Below, one piece after another: positions 57,722 to 64,000 of a stretch of DNA of 64,000 bases. The translations under genes were made by a program, and so were the position numbers. This DNA comes from Ailanthus altissimus. Taxonomy: Eukaryota > Streptophyta > Magnoliopsida > Sapindales > Simaroubaceae. Under the pieces are notes generated by a model. The model had not been told where the DNA came from. It saw nothing but the letters and a program-made list of their open reading frames with translations, and did not search any database. Position 1 is the stretch's first letter. Every line of letters begins with the position of its first letter. The DNA lies in assembly GCA_946807835.1 (NCBI GenBank), contig OX327697.1, forward strand, positions 8,013,001-8,077,000, given 5' to 3'.

Positions 57722-60525
57722 AATAAAAGACTGTAAATAAACTTTATTAAGTTTTAGACCATATTTTTTGGATCTCTAGACATATATTTCTAACTATACC
57801 ATATATATATTTTCCTCAATTTTACTATTAAGCAATGTATTCTTTACATCGGTTTGATGTAGTTCTAAATTAAAATGAGGTATAAGTACTATAATGATTC
57901 TAAAATTATTTCATTGATACTAGATATAAAGTCTCTTTGTAATTAATGCCTTCCTTCTAAGTGAAACCTTTTGCGGTGCGACATACTTTGTATCTTTCAC
58001 TGTTGCCTTTAAATCCTTCTTGATCTTAAATATCCATTTATAGCTAATGAGTTTTGTACCTTTAGGTAACTCGACAACCTAAACGTCATTGTCTTTCATG
58101 GATTTCATCTCATTCTTCATGACCTCAATCCACTTATGAGAATTAAAACTTTGTTTGGCTTAACTAAAATTGGTTAAATCATTTTTCATTCCCACATCAA
58201 ATTTATGTTATTGGAGATAGATTATATAAGCATCCAAAATAACTTTTCTCATTTCTCTCATAAATCTTCTCAATGGCATTTGTTCTTAGGGTCACTCTTC
58301 ATGAACATAAGCAAACTCTTCATTTTGGATTAAGAGCTCATGTGTATTGTCTTGTATGTTTATATCTGCATCTTGAATAATGTCAGAAAAATGAGTCTAA
58401 TTATTTTTAATAGCAGCTATAGAAAGAGAAATAAATTCTCTTCAAGGACAACATTTCTAACCTTATCTCCCCCTCCACCCCCCTAAACTTAATATCGTCA
58501 GAAAACTTGGCATTGTTTGTCTATAAAAAAATTACTTGAGGGATCATAAAACTTGAAATCCCTTTATCTTTTAGAGTATCCAAAAAAATAGCAGCTAGTT
58601 GTTCTTGAGTCCAGTTTCTTTTCATTAGGCCTATATGGCCTAAAGATAACTGGACAACCCCAAACATGCATGTGCCTAATATTAGGCTCCATGCTACTCC
58701 ACAACTCATACAGATTTTTAGATATTGGTTTACTTAGAAATCTATTAAAAATATACAGTATAGTCTTTAGTGCTTCTCCCTATAGTGATTCAAGTAAAGA
58801 AGAATGACTAATCATACTTCTTACCGTGTTTTTAAATTTACAATTGTGTCTCTCACCAACACCATTCATTCTTGTTTCCAAGGCATTACGTACTGTAGAA
58901 TGATGCCACATTCTTCTAGGAATTTTATAAAAGATTTTGGATATTGTTCACCTAATCCATCATATCTATAATAGTACTCACCATCATGGTTTGATTTGAT
59001 AGCTTAAATTTTCTACCAAGTTGATTTTCAACTTCAACTTTGAAAACCTTAATTACATCCAGAGATTGAGACTTCTCATAAATCAAGTAAAGTTATTTAG
59101 AATGAGAATAATCTTCAATAAATATAATGAAATATTATTAATCATTCCAAGAAGTCATAAACAATGGTCCATAAACATCAATATGTATTAGTTCTAAGGT
59201 GCTGAAGCACCTATTGGCACTTAACTTTTTATTCTTTGTTTGTTTTCTCTTAATACATTCAACACATACTTTAAAATCTATTAAATTTAAGGAATCAAGA
59301 ATCTCATCTAACGTGAGTCTTTCTATTATCTGTTTAGGGATATGTCCCAAACACTTAAGCCAGAACATAGCAAAATTCTTTTAAGTTAACTTTTGCTTTG
59401 TACCACATTTAATAACATGCAATAATTCATTAAAATAGACTTTGGTATCCAATTTATAAATATTATCAATCAAATAATTAGTACTAATAAAATTTAATTT
59501 TTGATACATACTAAATTTATTGTTTTCAAATGAATAAAAATATCTTAATTTGTCCAAACTAAAAATAAAAATTAAATTTCATCGAAATGATGGTATATAA
59601 TAAGTCTCATCTAAATCTAAAAAATCATATAGCCTCTACAAGAGCTATGTTATCATTTCCCACATAGATGAATCTTTTAGCATTAATTAGCAGTCGACCC
59701 CTTAAAGAATTCTACATAGTCACACTATATGAGTAATTGCACTTGTATCTATCCACCAAGTGTGTTTTGTTTCAAAAACTAAATTAACTTCAAAAAGAGC
59801 AAAGTTAAGAAGTTTACCTTTCTTGACATGCCATATGCATACTTAGGACAATCCTTCTTCATATAACCAACTTCTTGTAAAAGAAACAAGTCATGACCAG
59901 ATCTTATTTCTTTTGCGACTTATTTTGTGAAGTCTTTATTGTAATTTCCTTCCTTTTATTCTTTATTCTTTACTTATTGGTAACTTTATCATAAGAAGTA
60001 CTTGTTAAATGAGCACTTTTAATCTTTCCTTACTTTAATCTATCATCTTTTTACACACGTTATACAATGAGCATATTAAGAGTCCATTTGTCCTTTTGGG
60101 TATTGTAATTAACTTTAAATTGATAGTATTATGCAGGAAGAGAAATCAAAACCTAATACACGTGCAAGTCATCAGACAGCTTTAACTTTAGTGCATTTAG
60201 TTTGGAAGCGAGATTAGACATTTATAGAATGTACTCACTTATATTTCCTTTACCATTATACTTTATTGAAACACGGTTAGCCAATAGTATACTTGTTTCA
60301 CCCTTTTCATTTTTGGTAAAACATTGATCAATTTCCTTAAGAAATTTTTAAGCATTTTTGTCCTCATAAATAGGCCTATAAAGGTTTCTAGAATGGCATG
60401 TTTAATGATCATAAGATACCTATTATTAGAACGACCCTAATTCTTTAAGTCTCTTTTATCCTTAGTGGAACTTAGATAAGTAAGAATAGTAGTTTATTCC
60501 ATTTAAAGTGCAAGGTCAATATTCT
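57722..60525 (-). pseudogene. Copia gag, protease, integrase and partial RT relic
   Basis: Read leftward from 60,525: gag, then a protease whose active site reads TWWIDTSAITHI (59,729-59,764), in which the catalytic Asp is kept but the usual Asp-Ser-Gly has become Asp-Thr-Ser. Integrase at 59,370-58,520 has CIKRKQTKNKKLS, LELIHIDVYGPLF and GMWCP-region equivalents such as LGHIGLMKRNWTQEQLAAI. Reverse transcriptase at about 58,130-57,722 has LISYKWIFKIKKDLKA and ELHQTDVKNTLLNSKIEE, then is cut by the LTR at 57,721. Open pieces of 62-76 codons remain (58,521-58,709 and 59,138-59,368). The YVDD half of RT and RNase H are missing. It is a different, better preserved Copia lineage than the relic at 49-52 kb. 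Confidence 0.88.
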
Positions 60526-61731
60526 TATGTAATTGTGTTTTTTGCTCATAAATAGATGCACGACGGAAAATGTGAAGCATAGAAACAAACGGGAGATAAA
60601 TCGAACGTCAAACAAAGAAGTTACTCTCAAAATACGAAATGAGTACTAGGGCTAAGTGCTGCAGGCGCCCAGGTCAGCAGCTGAGCATCACACCTGTAGA
60701 GGTGGACAGTACCGGGGTAACAGTAACACATGAATAGTTCTCTACAGTAACTCATGAATAGTAATTTGAAAACAAAAACCTATAAATAGAAGGCCAAAAA
60801 CACTAAGAGAAAAAAAGGAGAAAGAAAAGAGGCAAAAACTTAGAAAGAATTCACAACACAAAATCAAATATCAAAGCCAAAGATTGAAAAACCAATATTA
60901 AGATTCAAGCTTCAAGTCAAGATTGAGCGCGAAGCACATCAATGAGTCACTTTGATTAGTTTTTCTTCTCTTTCTTTATCATTATGTTTTTGTTCTTGTT
61001 GATCTTTGTGAATTGGTTTGATACTTTTGGTTTTATGATGGGTTAGTTTATTCATCTAAGGTTAGACTATGTGAACTTAGTATGGATGTAGATTGTCTTG
61101 ATTTTCAGTTTATAAACTTGATACATTCAATTGATTCATTCTATTTGGTGTTTTAATACTTTCATTATACCTTATCAATATTTTGAATGATTGAGGAACC
61201 ATGATGAACTTGACAAAGGGATTCATGTGTTTAGCGTAGGATAGTTTGATGTATGATCATAGGGTAACAATTATGAGTTTCATCTAGGATAGACATATAC
61301 CTAAGGGGCATGTATAGTATAATTTAGACTTGATCTTAATGAATTATATTCTGATTTGATTACCGTAGACATATAGGTGCTTGTTGGAATGTGTAATATA
61401 ATCATTTGACCATCGACAGAGGCTTGTGATGAGATTAGTGTCTAAGCCAACAATTGGTATTAAGAGATTAACTAAGAGGTTAATAAATCCAATGAAATAC
61501 TAGGGAGCAAGTTAAAACCCTAGATTATCTTTATTTGTAAATTGATAGAGTAGATTAGTTAAATAAATTTTAGATTTTAATTTTCTGAATAAAAGTTAAG
61601 TAGGTACAATTTTAGTACTTGATTTATAGAATTAGATCTTATAGTCCATGTGTGATCGATATCTGGACTTAAAATCATATATTACTTGATACGATAGCGT
61701 GCACTTGCGCTTAACTAGAAAGCACACATCA
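60526..61731 (+). repeat. Gypsy LTR (5' end lost)
   Basis: From about 60,840 it is collinear with 38,530-39,458 (AAGATTCAAGCTTCAAGTCAA, GATTAGTTTTTCTTCT, GATGGGTTAG, AACCATGATGAACTTGA, ACTTGATACGATAGCGTGCA) and ends GAAAGCACACATCA. A TATA-like CCTATAAATAG lies at 60,778-60,788. A weak GC-rich patch at 60,655-60,720 sits where other copies carry the palindrome array. The left border meets Copia gag at about 60,525. Confidence 0.7.
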
Positions 61732-63313
61732 AACATTCATAATGTTCTCTTTTCAATTCTTAAAGCTTGTATCATTAAGTATATGGGTGGAATTTATGTT
61801 TGTAGATATAGAATAAGTATAAAAATTAATGGAGAACATATAATAAAACAACAAGCACATAATTCATAATCATGTCATTACTTAAGGCATATATAACTTA
61901 AATAATATAACACATGTATATGCATGACATAAGTAAATATACACAGGTGAGCTCCAACAAGAGATACCTAGCATAACATTGATATTTAGTCTTTAGACAA
62001 ATATCAACTATAAGTGATACTCTCAATGCAATAATCAAATGTTGATAATAAATCATGTCAATCAATAAGCCTTTCGTTAGACCAACTTATTGTATGCATG
62101 AAAAACTTGATAATTATCATATATTTATTACCGTAAATATGCCTATTATTTGGCCAAAAAAATAATCTTCCTTTCGGCTAATTATTTTCTGCATAAAAAA
62201 TAAGCATATTCATCTTAATATCCCAAAATAAATAAATCTACACAATAGACGTTAGTTTAAAAATATGTTACTTCAATCAATTTATTTCAAAATATAAGAC
62301 AATTATTGTAAAGAAAAATAATTAAAATGCCCACAAATAGAAAATTTTAATTTTTCTTATGCATTGAATTGGCAAGTGGCACTAAGGCCACCATGGTTTT
62401 AGTTTAAGATCAATGCAAATTTTACTTTCAAAAATAAAATGACCCTTATTTAAGATGGCCCATAATATATAATTATAATTAATATAAAAGCCCACATAAG
62501 AAATAATCAAACCTAATAGATACATCTCATCATCATAATTGAAGTTCTACTTAAATGAGCATGACAGCAGTTAGTAGGAAAAATGAAAGTTTGAAAGAGT
62601 TAAAAGAAATAAGTATGTGGAAGGTTTTTTATTTATGCATTGAGATATAAATACATACTTTAAACTTAATCTTGCAATGTAATACATTTATTTATAATAG
62701 CTAGAAAGACTATATATAATTGTTAAAAGTTATAGAGAAGTGGAACCAATTGCTTGAGAAATGTTTCCCTTTACAACTTAGATGATATACCTCCCTGCTG
62801 ACAATATTTTAGAGTTGTTGGTGTTAAACATAACCATATATTGGATTCATATCCATATGAATATAACCTAAGATTTATCATGTCAAATTATCAGGATGAA
62901 TCTTGAGAAAAACATACCTAAGGAATCCATGATGATTAGAACTTAAAGATTTACAGTCTTAAATATAAACTAAGAGTATAATGGCCTTTCATAATCAAAT
63001 CTATGTAGGCTCAATGAGTTTCTCTCTCTATAATTAAAAAAAAGAAAAAGAGCTCTACGTAAATTAATTTGACTTAGGGACAACAACCCTAAAAAAGGTA
63101 TTTATATACTAGGTTAAATTATGACATCATCACTCATAATCCAACTAGTTTTGAGTTTCTACACATAACTAGCCCATATTAAATTAGATGTCTCTAGAAC
63201 CTAGTAAGATATAACTCAAATAGATCACTTAAATTGCTCTTTATTTAAGGTAGCCTATAATGTATAATTATAATTAATATATGAGCCCACATAAAGAAAA
63301 TAATAAAATAACA
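61732..63313 (-). repeat. Copia 3' LTR (minus orientation) with internal direct repeat
   Basis: The minus-strand start TGTTATTTTATTATTTTC at 63,313 directly follows a polypurine tract. Segments at 62,455-62,515 and 63,247-63,310 are similar (both with ATAATTATAATTAATATA and GCCCACATAA), which may mean a second LTR start inside. The far end is uncertain; 61,732 is simply where the Gypsy LTR stops. Confidence 0.55.
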
Positions 63314-63328
63314 ATCTCCCACTTGGGC
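63314..63328 (-). other. Copia polypurine tract
   Basis: The minus strand reads GCCCAAGTGGGAGAT immediately before the LTR start TGTTA. This is the usual plant Copia plus-strand priming site and matches the RNase H remnant upstream. Confidence 0.7.
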
Positions 63329-63599
63329 CACATACGTCATCCAAAATAATTATACGTCATAAACCTTAGTACGCACAATAAATGCTATCTTATCTTGAAA
63401 TATCTCCTTACATACAATCTAGTCTATTAACTATATCAATATGATATCAAAGCGTTCTTTGTTGCATATATTCACAACTAGACCCATCAATGGTCACCAT
63501 ACTAACATAATTAATTATATAGATCAAATATGGAGGTGTAGCATAAAAATTACATGAAATATGATCTTAAACATGTTTATTTCCAACTGGTCCTACTTT

Positions 63600-63762
63600 A
63601 TAACTTCAACGAGTTAAATGCTTTCTAAACTTTATACAAAACTGCAATAGAAAATTGCAATATAACTTCAACAAGTTAAATACTTTCTAAACTTTATACA
63701 AAACTGCAATAGAAAGTACCAAACACTTTTTAAACTTTATGCAAAATAGCAGTAGAAATTAC
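63600..63762 (+). repeat. 62-bp tandem repeat, 2.6 copies
   Basis: ATAACTTCAACGAGTTAAAT starts the first copy at 63,600; the second starts at 63,662; a shortened third follows from about 63,723 (ACTTTTTAAACTTTATGCA). Lies between Copia RNase H and the polypurine tract. Confidence 0.85.
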
Positions 63763-63779
63763 AACCTTATTTCTGAGTT

Positions 63780-64000
63780 TCAACAAACCATCAAACATTA
63801 TTCTATAGAAAATAAACCATAAGCGTGTCTTTTAACCAAATAAACATCAAATGCTAAACTCTAACTAGTCATACACATCATCAAATAATACAATACCATA
63901 CGAGTACCAATATATTCTATCGACACTTATTAACTCTAAACTTTTTCTTTAATAATTAGAAACTTAAAGTCGATGTGCTTAGACTTCGAAGAGCTTCTAT
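63780..64000 (-). pseudogene. Copia RNase H C-terminal remnant
   Basis: The minus strand from the window edge encodes SKHIDFKFLIIKEKV, then after stops VSIEYIGTRMV. From memory this is the end of Copia RNase H (SKHIDIKFLVVKERV...EHIGT...ADPLTKGLP). Together with the polypurine tract and LTR at lower coordinates it shows a minus-strand Copia element whose main body lies beyond base 64,000. Confidence 0.75.

Overview
This looks like a stretch of nuclear DNA from a flowering plant, most likely a eudicot. It is strongly AT-rich and almost entirely made of decayed, nested transposable elements. I find one gene that looks intact, a type-2 non-specific lipid transfer protein on the minus strand at 25,591-25,887, with a TATA box and a poly(A) signal. 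I also find the 5' piece of a leucine-rich-repeat extensin (LRX)-like gene that has become a pseudogene (17,824-18,600). I see no rRNA, tRNA, CRISPR array, bacterial operon or organellar gene.

Layout. 1-1,500: end of a minus-strand Copia element (gag, primer-binding site, LTR). 1,875-14,310: a Mutator-like (MULE) transposon whose transposase is split by a Gypsy retrotransposon (3,153-10,577); the Gypsy integrase is itself cut by a minus-strand piece of a related Gypsy element. 14,611-16,526: a solo LTR. 17,824-18,600: the LRX pseudogene, cut by a 473-bp LTR. 18,600-25,000: AT-rich DNA with a chromovirus-type LTR and a tandemly duplicated Copia LTR. 25,000-28,300: the lipid transfer protein gene in quiet intergenic DNA. 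28,300-28,715: a foldback element. 28,766-48,990: nested Gypsy and Copia LTRs, several of them solo LTRs with exact 5-bp target-site duplications, plus a plus-strand Copia gag/integrase relic. 49,000-64,000: three minus-strand Copia relics, a plus-strand Gypsy gag with its LTR and PBS, and further LTRs.

How it fits together. Nothing here works as a gene network. It is a record of successive insertions. Copia elements use a tRNA-Met-type primer site (TGGTATC...). Gypsy elements of the Tat/Athila type use a tRNA-Asp-type site, here decayed, and an AAGTTTGGGAGAATT polypurine tract. Coding relics are full of stop codons and several have lost catalytic residues, so autonomous activity is unlikely.

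Most unusual signals. (1) Arrays of short GC-rich quasi-palindromes recur inside Gypsy LTRs and also in the leaders next to Copia primer sites. (2) Tandem duplications span the LTR/primer-site junction at two separate Copia loci. (3) Two copies of one Copia leader lie head to head at 52.1-53.6 kb. (4) A long foldback with mostly transition differences lies at 28.3-28.7 kb. None is clearly a new biological system. All calls come from reading the sequence by eye and from recalled family motifs, so many element borders are approximate.
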